Source of the DNA: Winogradskya humida
Lineage (GTDB): Bacteria; Actinomycetota; Actinomycetes; Mycobacteriales; Micromonosporaceae
Direction of reading: 5' to 3'
DNA length: 64,000 bases
Assembly (NCBI RefSeq): GCF_016862215.1
Contig: NZ_BOMN01000056.1
Coordinates: 1 to 64,000, forward strand
The notes below the pieces were generated by a model that was not told the DNA's origin, did not search any database, and worked only from the letters and a program-made list of their open reading frames with translations. The translations under genes were made by a program, and so were the position numbers. Of this stretch, positions 17,774 to 26,210 are shown one piece after another. Position 1 is the stretch's first letter, and the number at the start of each line of letters is the position of its first letter.

Positions 17774-17812
17774 GGAGATCGTCTCCATATCTTGAATGTG
17801 GAGACGATCTCC
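17774..17812. promoter_or_regulatory. Double TetR operator
   Basis: GGAGATCGTCTCC (17774-17786) and GGAGACGATCTCC (17800-17812) are each nearly palindromic and are exact reverse complements of one another (14 bases counting the flanking A/T), separated by 11 bases. Two repressor dimers could sit on this array, which lies midway between the divergent starts. Confidence 0.85.
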
Positions 17813-17837
17813 GATTGTAGGCCACGCGAGGTGCGGC

Positions 17838-18776
17838 ATGAAGATCCTGATGTTCGGCCGAGGCGTGATAGCCGTGATGTACGGATGGGCCCTGGAGCGC
17901 GCCGGCCACGAGGTCGAGTTCTACGTCCGGCCGGGTCGCGCGGCGACCTACGGGGACGCGATCGACCTCGACGTGCTCGACGCACGCCGCCGGTTCTGGG
18001 GACAGACCGTCACCGAGAGATGGCCGGTGCGCTATCGCGAATCGCTGGAGCCCGACCACGATTTCGACCTGATCGTGGTGAGCGTGCAGCACTACAGCTT
18101 CGCGGAGGTCGCGGCCTTCCTGGGACCACGCGTGGGCAGCGCGACGGTGCTCGTCTTCAACAACCTGTGGGTCGAACCGCTGACGGCGATCGAGGCCCTC
18201 CCCGCCGACCAGGTGGCCTGGGGCTTTCCCGGCGCCGGCGGCGGCTTCGGCGACGACGGCGTGCTGCACGGCTCCCTGCTGCCCATGGTCTTCTTCGGCA
18301 CCCTCGGCTCGCCACCGACCGAGCGCGAGCGGGCCGTGCGTGCGGCCTTCCGCGAGGCCGGTTTCCGCTTCCAGGAGCAGGACGACTTCCGCGGCTGGCT
18401 GATGCTCCACTTCATCCAGAACGCGGGCCTCCACACGCAGAGCCTGAAGCTCGGCTCGCTGGCCAAACTCGCAGGGTCGCCGGCCGCGGTGCGCGAGGCG
18501 ATGCTCGCCACCCGCGAACTGCTACCACTCGTCGAGGCACGCGGCGTCGACCTGCGGCGGCATCGGCCCGACGCGCTGCTGTTCAGGGCGCCTGCCCGCC
18601 TGACGGGCCCAGCACTCGCCTGGCTGTTCGGCCACTTCGGACCGGTGCGCCGGGTGATGGAGGCCCATGCCAACCCCGAGGAGCTGCGCGCGGTCTGCCG
18701 CGACACCTTGGCAGAAGCGCGCCGGCTCGGCGTAGCGGTGCCGCGGCTGGAGGCAGCCGAGCCCTACTTCGCCTAG
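17838..18776 (+). CDS. Ketopantoate reductase-like (ApbA/PanE family) oxidoreductase
   Basis: 312 residues. The N-terminal MKILMFGRGVIAVMYGWALE is the NADP-binding Rossmann turn; EFYVRPGRA and DLIVVSVQHYS follow PanE/ApbA proteins; the C-terminal helical domain keeps FIQNAGLHTQSLK and the NPEELRAVCRD helix. TetR-linked members of this family are usually reductases of unknown substrate rather than the house-keeping pantoate enzyme. GAGGTG ribosome site 5 bases before ATG. Controlled by the divergent TetR through the double operator. Confidence 0.82.
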   Translation: MKILMFGRGVIAVMYGWALERAGHEVEFYVRPGRAATYGDAIDLDVLDARRRFWGQTVTERWPVRYRESLEPDHDFDLIVVSVQHYSFAEVAAFLGPRVGSATVLVFNNLWVEPLTAIEALPADQVAWGFPGAGGGFGDDGVLHGSLLPMVFFGTLGSPPTERERAVRAAFREAGFRFQEQDDFRGWLMLHFIQNAGLHTQSLKLGSLAKLAGSPAAVREAMLATRELLPLVEARGVDLRRHRPDALLFRAPARLTGPALAWLFGHFGPVRRVMEAHANPEELRAVCRDTLAEARRLGVAVPRLEAAEPYFA

Positions 18777-18779
18777 TGT

Positions 18780-19005
18780 CCTGACGCGGCAGCCCGGGTC
18801 CGGCGTGAGAAGGTTCGGATCCAGGCCGCGACCACGTTCGAGGCATCGAAACGACCGCTCAGATTGCGTCTGAGCTGCGGGTTTCTGAGAAGTCCGTCCG
18901 TGATTGGCGACGTCGATGGACTTCCGGCTGCCCGCCTACGCCCCGGACCTCAACCCCACCAACGTCATGCGCGGCAGGACCTGGCCGCGGGCACAAAGTT
19001 GCGTT
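18780..19005 (+). pseudogene. IS630-family transposase remnant (N- and C-terminal pieces joined by a deletion)
   Basis: Two recognisable fragments in different frames. Around 18790-18919 the reading VRREKVRIQAA, then (frame shifted) TTAQIASELRVSEKSVRDWR, is the helix-turn-helix of IS630-type transposases. Directly after, from about 18918, LPAYAPDLNPTN is the motif near the end of the IS630 DDE domain. Roughly 200 codons between them are missing. No terminal inverted repeats were found. It marks an old insertion site just downstream of the reductase gene. Confidence 0.75.
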
Positions 19006-19191
19006 GAAACCCGCAATGCCGCAATCGCCTGCGGTGTCAGGTGTCAAGCTCGGGCCAATCATGTCTGGCCTAGAAACACATGTTCTGCTGTCAGACACGA
19101 TTACCCACATTTGACAAACGACACCGCATAAAGTTGTCGCATCCTGCCGCCCAGCGCAACATGTGGTCTTCGCCCTGGGGTCCTAGTTCCC
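19006..19191. other. Intergenic stretch after the IS remnant, no gene seen
   Basis: Lower-GC sequence with no supportable ORF, hairpin or promoter. Short ORFs on either strand here lack ribosome sites and family patterns. It is probably decayed mobile-element flank. Confidence 0.5.
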
Positions 19192-19542
19192 TCAGCCCTT
19201 GATCCGTTGGCGGTAGACGGTGGCAAGGAGCTTGTCGGTGGCTTCTGGTCCAGCCGCAGGGCCGTGACCGGTCGTTCTCGCCGGCCGGCCCGGGCCTTGG
19301 GATCCCAGGGCCCGGAGGCGGTCAGCGGAATCTCGGTCATGAACCGCCGTTCGGCTTCCGGTCTCAGCGCGACGACAAGGCCGGGATGTAGACGGCTGCT
19401 GAATACGGACCGGTGAGGTCGAACCGGGCTGATCCGTGCGGCGGCTGTGCCGTTGGGGAGTGGAGGGCGAGGCGGCGCCGCACGGGGCCCATCCGTCGTG
19501 CAGCAGGTGCTGTTCCATGTCCCGGTGGGTGGGTGTCTCCAC
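19192..19542 (-). pseudogene. Probable decayed gene downstream of TetR
   Basis: A GTG frame begins right at the TetR stop (TGA-GTG) and reads THRDMEQHLLHDGWAPCGAA, which looks like real protein. The protein-like character then moves to the next frame (GSARFDLTGPYSAAVYIPAL) and again to the third (LRPEAERRFMTEIPLTASGP), as expected of a gene with two frameshifts. No family is recognised. Alternatively only the short GTG frame is translated. Confidence 0.35.
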
Positions 19543-20139
19543 TCAGCGGGGGGTGAGCAGCGTGGTGATAGTGCGGGTGAGGGCGGCGCGGGCGGCGTCG
19601 GGGTCCAGGCCCATGCCGTCGCGCAGGGTGCCCCAGGAGGGCCACATGCTTGCTGCGGTGAGGGCGTTGAGGAGGGCTTCGTCGGTGCCGATCGCGTCGG
19701 GGAAGAGCGTCTGGAGTTCGGCGCGGACCCGGTTGATGTGGGTGCGGCGGTAGGACTGGAGGGTCTGGGAGAACGGTTCCTTCAGGGCGGAGGCCTTGGC
19801 GGCGGGGGCGATCTGCTCGAGGAGCCGGGCTCGCTGGTGGCAGTAGGCGTCGATGCGGCGTTCCAGGGGCAGGTCGGCCGGGATCGGTTCGTGGGCTTCG
19901 TCGCGCTGGTCGAGGATCTGCTGGCCGCTGGCGGCGAAGAGGGCTTCCATGTCGGCGAAGTGGCTCCACAGGGCGCGCAGGGAGACGCCGGCCTGTTTGG
20001 CGATGCGGTCCGCGGTGGGGCGTAGGTCGCCCTCGCGGATCAGGGTGACGTGGGCGTCGACGATGGCGGCGCGGGTGCGTTCCGAACGGGCGGTGCGGCC
20101 GTCGATCCGCTGCGGTGGGCGGGGTGAAGCTGCTGGCAT
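19543..20139 (-). CDS. TetR-family transcriptional regulator of the acyl-CoA operon
   Basis: 198 residues. HTH at about 16-62 (SERTRAAIVDAHVTLIREGD, then ADRIAKQAGVSLRALWSHFA). ATG 20139 overlaps the stop of the upstream acyl-CoA dehydrogenase gene (ATGA), making this the last well-formed gene of a five-gene operon SDR-SDR-kinase-like-ACAD-TetR. A regulator at the end of the operon it probably controls suggests negative feedback. Ligand unknown; an acyl-CoA is likely from context. Confidence 0.9.
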   Translation of the reverse strand: MPAASPRPPQRIDGRTARSERTRAAIVDAHVTLIREGDLRPTADRIAKQAGVSLRALWSHFADMEALFAASGQQILDQRDEAHEPIPADLPLERRIDAYCHQRARLLEQIAPAAKASALKEPFSQTLQSYRRTHINRVRAELQTLFPDAIGTDEALLNALTAASMWPSWGTLRDGMGLDPDAARAALTRTITTLLTPR

Positions 20140-21344
20140 CAGGCGCTCCGGTAGCGATTGAGTTCGCGGCGGGCCAGGGAGCGCTTGTGGACCTCGTCCG
20201 GACCGTCCGCCAGACGAAGTGTGCGGGTTGTCGCCCAGAGACGGGCGAGCGGGGTGTCCTGTCCGACGCCGGCCGCGCCGTACGTCTGGATGGCTTTGTC
20301 GATGATCCACTCGGTGGTCGACGGGACGATGATTTTGATCGACTGGATCTCGGTGTGGGCGCCCTTGTTGCCGACGGTGTCCATCAGCCAGGCGGCCTTG
20401 AGCACGAGGAGCCGGGCCTGTTCGACGCGGACCCGGGACTCGGCGATCCATTCCTGGACGACGCCCTGCTCGGCGAGGGGTTTGCCGAACGGGGTGCGGG
20501 TCAGCGCGCGGGTGCACATCAGCTCGAGCGCGCGCTCGGCCATGCCGATCAGCCGCATGCAGTGGTGGATGCGCCCGGGGCCGAGGCGTGCCTGGGAGAT
20601 GGCAAAACCCGAGCCCTCAGAACCGATGAGATTGCTGACGGGTACGCGCACCTCGTCGAAAATCACCTCGGCGTGCCCGCCGTGGTCGCCGTCGTCGTAG
20701 CCGAAGACGGTCATGCCGCGCTGCACCGTGACGCCGGGGGTGTCGCGGGGGACCAGGATCATGCTCTGCTGGACGTGGCGGGCGGCCTCGGGGTCGGTCT
20801 TGCCCATGACGATGAAGATCTGGCAGCGGGGGTTCATCGCGCCGGAGATGTAGAACTTCCGGCCGGTGATGACGTATTCGTCGCCGTCGCGGGCGATGCG
20901 GGTGCCGATGTTGGTGGCGTCGGACGAGGCGACCTGCGGTTCGGTCATCGCGAACGCCGAGCGGATCGTGCCGTCGAGCAACGGCCGCAGCCACCGGTCC
21001 TGCTGCTCCGGGCTACCGAACTCCGCGAGCACCTCCATGTTGCCGGTGTCGGGGGCGGCGCAGTTCAGCGATGGCGGCGCGATGATCGGGCTGCGGCCGG
21101 TGATCTCGGCGAGCGGGGCGTACTGCAGGTTCGTCAGGCCCGCGCCGTGCTCACCGGGCAGGAAGAGGTTCCACAGGCCGGCCAGCTTCGCCTGGGCCTT
21201 GAGCCGCTCCAGCTCGGCGGGCGGCGCCCAGTCCCCCTGGTAGGCCTGCTCGTATCCGGCCTCCGCGGGGTAGACGTACTCGTCCATGAAGGCGAGCAGC
21301 CGCTTGCGGTAGTCCTCGGTCTTCTCGTCGAACGCGAAGTCCAT
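20139..21344 (-). CDS. Acyl-CoA dehydrogenase, ACAD10/11-like
   Basis: 401 residues. FAMTEPQVASSDATNI (about 132-147), GRKFYISGAMNPRCQI, and the C-terminal TYGAAGVGQDTPLAR and RLADGPDEVHKRSLAR place it in the ACAD10/ACAD11 branch, where LADGPDEVH replaces the YEGT catalytic segment of ordinary ACADs. The neighbouring phosphotransferase corresponds to the kinase domain fused to this domain in animal ACAD10/11. Overlaps both neighbours by 1 to 4 bases, so it is translated as part of a tight operon. Confidence 0.93.
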   Translation of the reverse strand: MDFAFDEKTEDYRKRLLAFMDEYVYPAEAGYEQAYQGDWAPPAELERLKAQAKLAGLWNLFLPGEHGAGLTNLQYAPLAEITGRSPIIAPPSLNCAAPDTGNMEVLAEFGSPEQQDRWLRPLLDGTIRSAFAMTEPQVASSDATNIGTRIARDGDEYVITGRKFYISGAMNPRCQIFIVMGKTDPEAARHVQQSMILVPRDTPGVTVQRGMTVFGYDDGDHGGHAEVIFDEVRVPVSNLIGSEGSGFAISQARLGPGRIHHCMRLIGMAERALELMCTRALTRTPFGKPLAEQGVVQEWIAESRVRVEQARLLVLKAAWLMDTVGNKGAHTEIQSIKIIVPSTTEWIIDKAIQTYGAAGVGQDTPLARLWATTRTLRLADGPDEVHKRSLARRELNRYRSA

Positions 21345-22330
21345 CAGTGTCCCTTCAGCGATTCGTGTCCCTGGGCTACGAGCGGCCCGACCATCTCCCC
21401 GACGGTGTCGAAGCCTTCACCCAGGGTCTGGCCGTGGACGTAGCGGTAGTGCACACCTTCGAGGATCACGGCGAGCTTGAACGCGGCGAAGGCTACGTAC
21501 CAGTGGAGGTCGGAGACGTCGCGGCCGGAGCGTTTGGCGTAGTGCGCGGCCAGGTCGTCGAGGGTGGGGTGCCCGTCGACCGAGAGCATCGTGCGGCCGC
21601 TGAGCAGCGGGCGGCCCGCGTAGACGAGCATCAGGGCGACGTCGCTGAGGGGGTCGCCCAGGGTGGACATCTCCCAGTCGAGCACGGCGTTGACCCGCAG
21701 GTCGTCGCTGATCAGGACGTTGTCGAGGCGGTAGTCGCCGTGCACCACCGTGCCCGGGCCGCCGGCGGGGATCTCCGCGGCGAGCCGGGCGTGCAGCTCC
21801 TCGATGCCCGGGACCTCGCGGCTGTGCGAGGCGTCGAGCTGCTTCTTCCAGCGGCGGACCTGGCGTTCGTTGAAGCCTTCGGGGCGGCCGAAGCCGGCGA
21901 GGCCGATCGCCGCGGGCTCCAGCGCGTGGAGGTCGGCGAGCGTGTCCACGAGCGACAGAACGAGGGTCCGCACGGCGTCGGGGCCGAGCTCGTCGAGCAC
22001 GGCGGCGTCGCGGTGGATCGTGCCGTCGACGTGCTCCATCAGGTAGAACGGCGCGCCGATCACGTCGGTGTCGGTGCACAGCCGCACCGGCTCGGGCGCG
22101 GGGAACCCGGCAGCGGAGAGCGCGGCGAGGACCTTGTGCTCACGGACCATGTCGTGGGCGGTGGGCAGCACGTGACCGAGGGGCGGGCGGCGCAGCACCC
22201 AGCGGTCGGTGCCGTCGGTCACGGCGTACGTGAGGTTGGAGCGGCCCCCGGCGAACATCGTCGCCGTCAGCTCCCCGGTGCCCAGGTAGTCACGCAGCCG
22301 ATCGAGGTCGAGCCCGCGCGGCGAGGCCAT
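21344..22330 (-). CDS. Aminoglycoside-phosphotransferase-fold kinase (ACAD10/11 kinase-like)
   Basis: 328 residues. Kinase motifs: SNLTYAVTDGTDRWVLRRPP (nucleotide lysine region, about 30-50), VVHGDYRLDNVLI (catalytic HGD-x3-DN, about 196-208) and VLDWEMSTLGDPLSDVA (metal-binding Asp, about 216-232). Close in type to the kinase half of ACAD10/11 and to LvaA of levulinate catabolism, which phosphorylates 4-hydroxyacyl-CoA; antibiotic resistance is unlikely in this context. Coupled to the ACAD gene by ATGA overlap. Confidence 0.85.
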   Translation of the reverse strand: MASPRGLDLDRLRDYLGTGELTATMFAGGRSNLTYAVTDGTDRWVLRRPPLGHVLPTAHDMVREHKVLAALSAAGFPAPEPVRLCTDTDVIGAPFYLMEHVDGTIHRDAAVLDELGPDAVRTLVLSLVDTLADLHALEPAAIGLAGFGRPEGFNERQVRRWKKQLDASHSREVPGIEELHARLAAEIPAGGPGTVVHGDYRLDNVLISDDLRVNAVLDWEMSTLGDPLSDVALMLVYAGRPLLSGRTMLSVDGHPTLDDLAAHYAKRSGRDVSDLHWYVAFAAFKLAVILEGVHYRYVHGQTLGEGFDTVGEMVGPLVAQGHESLKGH

Positions 22331-23094
22331 CAGGAATCCGCCGGGAAGAAGTTGCGCTGGATCTTGTTCATGCCGCCCAGCCAGCGATCGGGCTCGGTGG
22401 CGCGGCGCTGGTAGTACTCGGCGACCTCCGGGTGCGGCAGGATCAGGAAGCTGTCGCCGTCGAGTGCTTTCACCACGACTTCCGCGACGTCCTCAGGCTC
22501 CAGCGCTCCGGCGGCGAGCAGGCTGCGGCTGGCACTCTCGCCGTCGCCGGACATCATCGCCGTGTTGACACCCTGCGGGCAGAGCGCCTGGACGGTGATG
22601 CCGCGATGGGAGTAGGTCGCGCGCAGCCATTCCGCGTAGCCGAGCGCGGCGTGCTTGGTGACGGAGTAGGGGGCACTGCCGAGCAGGGTGAGCAGGCCGG
22701 CGGCGGAGACGGTGAAGATGATCCGGCCACCGCCGTTCTCGAGGTAACGCGGCAGGAGCGCGCGGGTCGCGTACACATGGGACATGACGTTGACCTGCCA
22801 GGCCTTTTCCCAGTCGGCGTCGGGTGCGTCCGCGTCGCCGGTGGTGAGGATGCCCGCGTTGGCGCAGAACAGATCGACGCCGCCCAGCTCGCTGTAGGCG
22901 GTGTCGACGACGCGCTGGACGTCCGCCTCGTTCGCGACGTTGCCCGGCACGGCGATGCCGTTGATCTCGGCGGCCACCGCCTGCGCGGCAGCCGCGTCGA
23001 GGTCGTTGACGACAACCTTGGCTCCGTCAGCGGCGAACCGCCGGGCCAGCGCGCGACCGATGCCGCCGCCCGCACCCGTGACAACAACCTTCAC
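22330..23094 (-). CDS. Short-chain dehydrogenase/reductase
   Basis: 254 residues. TGAGGGIGRALARRF (about 6-20), NAGILTTGD, FTVSAAG with the catalytic Ser (about 143) and YSVTKHAALG with Tyr-x3-Lys (about 156-160): a complete classical SDR. Probably NAD-dependent, oxidising or reducing a hydroxyacyl intermediate made by the kinase/ACAD pair. Both ends overlap neighbours (1 base with the kinase start, 4 bases with the next SDR stop). Confidence 0.9.
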   Translation of the reverse strand: MKVVVTGAGGGIGRALARRFAADGAKVVVNDLDAAAAQAVAAEINGIAVPGNVANEADVQRVVDTAYSELGGVDLFCANAGILTTGDADAPDADWEKAWQVNVMSHVYATRALLPRYLENGGGRIIFTVSAAGLLTLLGSAPYSVTKHAALGYAEWLRATYSHRGITVQALCPQGVNTAMMSGDGESASRSLLAAGALEPEDVAEVVVKALDGDSFLILPHPEVAEYYQRRATEPDRWLGGMNKIQRNFFPADS

Positions 23095-23843
23095 TGTCCC
23101 GCTCCTGTCAGGGTGATGCCGCCGTCGATGACGATGGTCTGGCCGGTGATCCAGGCCGCGTCGGGGGAGCAGAGGAAGGCGACGGCGCCGGCCACGTCCT
23201 CGGGAACGCCGAGCCGGCCCAGCGGGTAGGTCGCCGCCACCTTCTCCTCCCGCCCCTCGTAGAGCGCGGTGGCGAAACGGGTCTTGACCACGGCGGGAGC
23301 AACCGCGTTCACCCGCACCGAGGGGGCCAGCTCGACGGCGAGCTCCTCGGTGAGGTGGATCAGCGCGGCCTTCGTGACGCCGTAGAAGGCGATGCCGGGG
23401 GCGGGGCGCACGCCGGTGACCGAGGAGATGTTGACGATCGACCCGCCGCTCTCGGCGAGGCCGCCGCGCAACGCCTCCTGCACCCAGCCCAGTGTGCCGA
23501 CCACGTTGACGTCGACCATCTTGCGGGCCGCGGCGAGGTCGAGCCTGCCCAGCGGACCGTACGCCGGGTTGATCCCGACATTGTTGACCAGCACGGAAAC
23601 CGGCCCGAACGCCCCGAGCGCGGTATCGATCACCGCTGCCCGGTGGTCGGCGTCGTCGCCCTTACCGGGCACCCCGATCGCGACGTCCTCTCCGCCCAGG
23701 TCCTTGACCGCGTTCTCCAGCGCCTCGGCGTTGCGGCCGGTGATGCAGACCTTGGCGCCCTCCGCGACGAAGCGCTGGGCGATGGCGAATCCGATTCCCC
23801 GGCTCGCGCCGGTCACGATGGCGACGGCACCCGACATTGTCAT
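23091..23843 (-). CDS. Short-chain dehydrogenase/reductase, FabG-like
   Basis: 250 residues. TGASRGIGFAIAQRF (about 12-26), NNVGINPAYGP (about 88-98), NISSVTG (about 140) and YGVTKAALIHL (about 153-163), ending in the usual ITGQTIVIDGG. First gene of the five-gene operon; GGGAG ribosome site 7 bases before the ATG. The 97 bases upstream hold its promoter and include a GCAC-N5-GTGC inverted repeat (about 23862-23874). Confidence 0.92.
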   Translation of the reverse strand: MTMSGAVAIVTGASRGIGFAIAQRFVAEGAKVCITGRNAEALENAVKDLGGEDVAIGVPGKGDDADHRAAVIDTALGAFGPVSVLVNNVGINPAYGPLGRLDLAAARKMVDVNVVGTLGWVQEALRGGLAESGGSIVNISSVTGVRPAPGIAFYGVTKAALIHLTEELAVELAPSVRVNAVAPAVVKTRFATALYEGREEKVAATYPLGRLGVPEDVAGAVAFLCSPDAAWITGQTIVIDGGITLTGAGQ

Positions 23844-23898
23844 CCGCGAACTCCCAAAAATGTTGCACTAACCGTGCCAAATAGTATCGGGCAGGCAC

Positions 23899-23931
23899 CC
23901 CGCCGCCAACCCTGCAACGGTTGACGGCGGG
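23899..23931 (-). terminator. Hairpin terminator of the ABC transporter operon
   Basis: CCCGCCGCCAACC and GGTTGACGGCGGG pair over 13 bases with one mismatch around a 7-base loop, 10 bases downstream of the substrate-binding-protein stop on the minus strand. Confidence 0.7.
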
Positions 23932-23940
23932 CCGCAAGCC

Positions 23941-25203
23941 TTACGACGCGGCAGGGATACCGTTCTGCGGGGGAGCGACAGGAGCAGTGGTGTACGCGGT
24001 GACAGCCCCCGCGTCGTCATCGGTCGTGTACGGCGTACCGAAGTAGATCTGCTTGCCGCCTTCGACCTTGCTGAGCTGCTCCCCGGCGTACCCGGAGTGA
24101 TCGCCCTTGGCAAAACGCACCGGGACCAGACCGGGGCCCTGGAACCCGCCCTTCTCGACCGCCGCGATCAGCCCGTCACGCGTCAGGTCCTTGCCCGCGG
24201 ACTGCAGACTCTGCACGAACAGGTACGCCACCGACATGCCGTAGACGGCGTTGTTGTCGAGCTCGGCACCCGCGTTGTACTGCGTGTTGACCTTCGTGAA
24301 GAGCTGGATCCACGGGTTCGCCGGGTCGGTGGCCAGTGGCAGGTAGTTCGCCGAGATCAGCCCCTCGGTCAGCGGTGCCGCGGCACCCAGCGACTTGGTC
24401 AGCGTGCCCAGATCGGCGCCGACCTGGGAGACCACGAACTGCGGCTTGAAACCGATCTTCGCGGCGGTGCCGATGCTCAGCGCGGTGAAGCCGGGCACGG
24501 TGGCCAGCATGACCACCTGACAGCCGGCCTGCTTGAGCGCGCCCATCTGCGGTCCGACATTCGGGTTGCTGGTGACGTACGACTGCTTGGCCGCGACCGG
24601 TCCGAGGATCTTCTCGATCCCCGCGAGGCTGTCCTTCCCGAAGTCGTCGTCCTGGCCGAGGAAGCAGACCTTCTTGCCGGCCTGGGTCTCCTTGACGTGG
24701 GTGGCGAGGATCTTGCCCTCGACGGTGTAGTCGACGTTGAACCCGAACGTGCCCGGGTACTTGTCGGGCTGGTTCCAGCTGCGGCTGCCCGACGCGACGA
24801 ACAGGTCCGGGACGCGGTTGGTCTTCAGGAAGTCGAGCACGCCGGTGTGTGTCGGTGTGCCGAGCCCGTTGAGCACGGCGAAGACCTTGTCCTGCAGGAC
24901 GAGCTCGCGGACGACCTGCTGGGTGGTCGCCGGGTTGTAGGTGTCGTCCATGATCTTGTAGGTGATCTTCCGGCCGTGCACGCCGCCGTTCGCGTTGACA
25001 TAGTCGAAGTACGCCTTCGAAGCCGGGGCGATCTTCGAGTAGCCGGCCGCGGCGGGGCCGGTGAGCGGCATGTGCGTACCGATGAGAATCTCCGTGTCGG
25101 TGACGCCGGGGGTGCTGGAACCGCTGCCACCACCGCTTTCACTGCAGGCTGTGGTTGCGGCGGCCAGGGCTATGACGGTGAGAACGGACCAGAGACGCTT
25201 CAC
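23941..25203 (-). CDS. Branched-chain amino acid-type ABC transporter substrate-binding lipoprotein
   Basis: 420 residues. A lipoprotein signal (LTVIALAAATTAC, lipobox TTAC, Cys about 20) precedes a type I periplasmic-binding domain: TEILIGTHMPLTGPAAAGY (about 36-55), GVHGRKITYKIMDDTYNP, KVCFLGQDDDFGKDS, QVGADLGTL. GTG 25203 has AAGGAG 7 bases upstream and overlaps the permease stop (GTGA). It is the external receptor for the Liv-type transporter; members bind amino acids, amides or aromatic/short acids, so the ligand is open. Confidence 0.92.
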   Translation of the reverse strand: MKRLWSVLTVIALAAATTACSESGGGSGSSTPGVTDTEILIGTHMPLTGPAAAGYSKIAPASKAYFDYVNANGGVHGRKITYKIMDDTYNPATTQQVVRELVLQDKVFAVLNGLGTPTHTGVLDFLKTNRVPDLFVASGSRSWNQPDKYPGTFGFNVDYTVEGKILATHVKETQAGKKVCFLGQDDDFGKDSLAGIEKILGPVAAKQSYVTSNPNVGPQMGALKQAGCQVVMLATVPGFTALSIGTAAKIGFKPQFVVSQVGADLGTLTKSLGAAAPLTEGLISANYLPLATDPANPWIQLFTKVNTQYNAGAELDNNAVYGMSVAYLFVQSLQSAGKDLTRDGLIAAVEKGGFQGPGLVPVRFAKGDHSGYAGEQLSKVEGGKQIYFGTPYTTDDDAGAVTAYTTAPVAPPQNGIPAAS

Positions 25204-26210
25204 GCTTTGCTCCTTTTCCTGAGCGGGCGGAGACCGGCTTTTGTGAACGGGCTGCGTTTGAACGGGCTTCGTTTGAACGGTCGGAGAGCGGCGATCCCGC
25301 CGGGGGCGGCGAGCATGACGACGATCAGGGTGACGCCGAAGAGCGCGAGCGGGAGGTTGCCCTCGAGCCGCTGGGCGTCGATACCCTCGGTCACGGTGTG
25401 GGCGAGGGCGGGGAGGGCGACGAGGAGCACCGCACCCCACGCCGCGCCGGCCAGGCTGCCGAGGCCGCCGATCACGATGGCCATGACCAGGAACAGCGAC
25501 AGCGACAGCGGGAAGGCGCCGGGGGAGACGCTCTGCGCGAGCACGGCGAACAGGGCACCGCCGATACCGGCACAGGCCGCACTGACCACAAACGCCAGCA
25601 CCTGGGTACGCGCAACGCCGACCCCCGCGAGCCGTGCAGCGGTCTCGTCGTCCCGGACGGCCTTCAGCTCGCGCCCGAACCGCCCGCCGATCAGCAGTTG
25701 CAGCAGCACCAGCACGATCAGCGCGGCGCCCCACGCGAGCCACGCCTGCCACTGCTCGACGGTCACCGTCCCGGGCGGCGGCTCCAGAGCCACGGAAAGG
25801 CCCTGATCGCTGTTGAACGTGCCGTCAAACGTGCTGGTGATGGCCGGGACGACCACCGCCACGGCGAGCGTGAGCCCGGCCAGATAGGGCCCGCGCAACC
25901 GGGCGGCGGCGAGCCCGACGACCCCGCCGATCACCGTGGTCACCACGAGCGCGGCGGCGAAGGCGGCGGTGAGCGGCCAGCCGGCATTGACGCTCAGCGC
26001 CAGCGTGTACGCACCGGTCGCCATCAGAGCGCCATGGCCGAGCGACAACTGCCCGTTGAGCCCGGTCAGCACGGTCAGGCCCGCGGTCACACACAGGTAC
26101 GCGCCGACCGTGGCGAGCTGATACGTCCGGAACGGCGGGAACACCAGGGTGAGCACCACGACCACGGCGACACCCGCGACGATCGTGGCGATCTTCATCT
26201 TGCCGCTCAT
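25200..26210 (-). CDS. livM: Branched-chain-type ABC transporter permease LivM-like
   Basis: 336 residues, about nine hydrophobic segments. GLTVLTGLNGQLSLGHGALM (about 45-65) and GVGVARTQVLAFVVSAACAGIGGALF (about 200-225) followed by SLFLVMAIVIGGLGSLAGAAWGA are LivM hallmarks. Its basic tail repeats FKRSPFKRSPFTK. Overlaps the LivH and substrate-binding genes by 4 bases each. Confidence 0.92.
   Translation of the reverse strand: MSGKMKIATIVAGVAVVVVLTLVFPPFRTYQLATVGAYLCVTAGLTVLTGLNGQLSLGHGALMATGAYTLALSVNAGWPLTAAFAAALVVTTVIGGVVGLAAARLRGPYLAGLTLAVAVVVPAITSTFDGTFNSDQGLSVALEPPPGTVTVEQWQAWLAWGAALIVLVLLQLLIGGRFGRELKAVRDDETAARLAGVGVARTQVLAFVVSAACAGIGGALFAVLAQSVSPGAFPLSLSLFLVMAIVIGGLGSLAGAAWGAVLLVALPALAHTVTEGIDAQRLEGNLPLALFGVTLIVVMLAAPGGIAALRPFKRSPFKRSPFTKAGLRPLRKRSKA

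Noticed and set aside
21344..22330. Aminoglycoside resistance kinase
   Set aside because: The operon with an ACAD10/11-type dehydrogenase and SDRs points to acyl-CoA metabolism.
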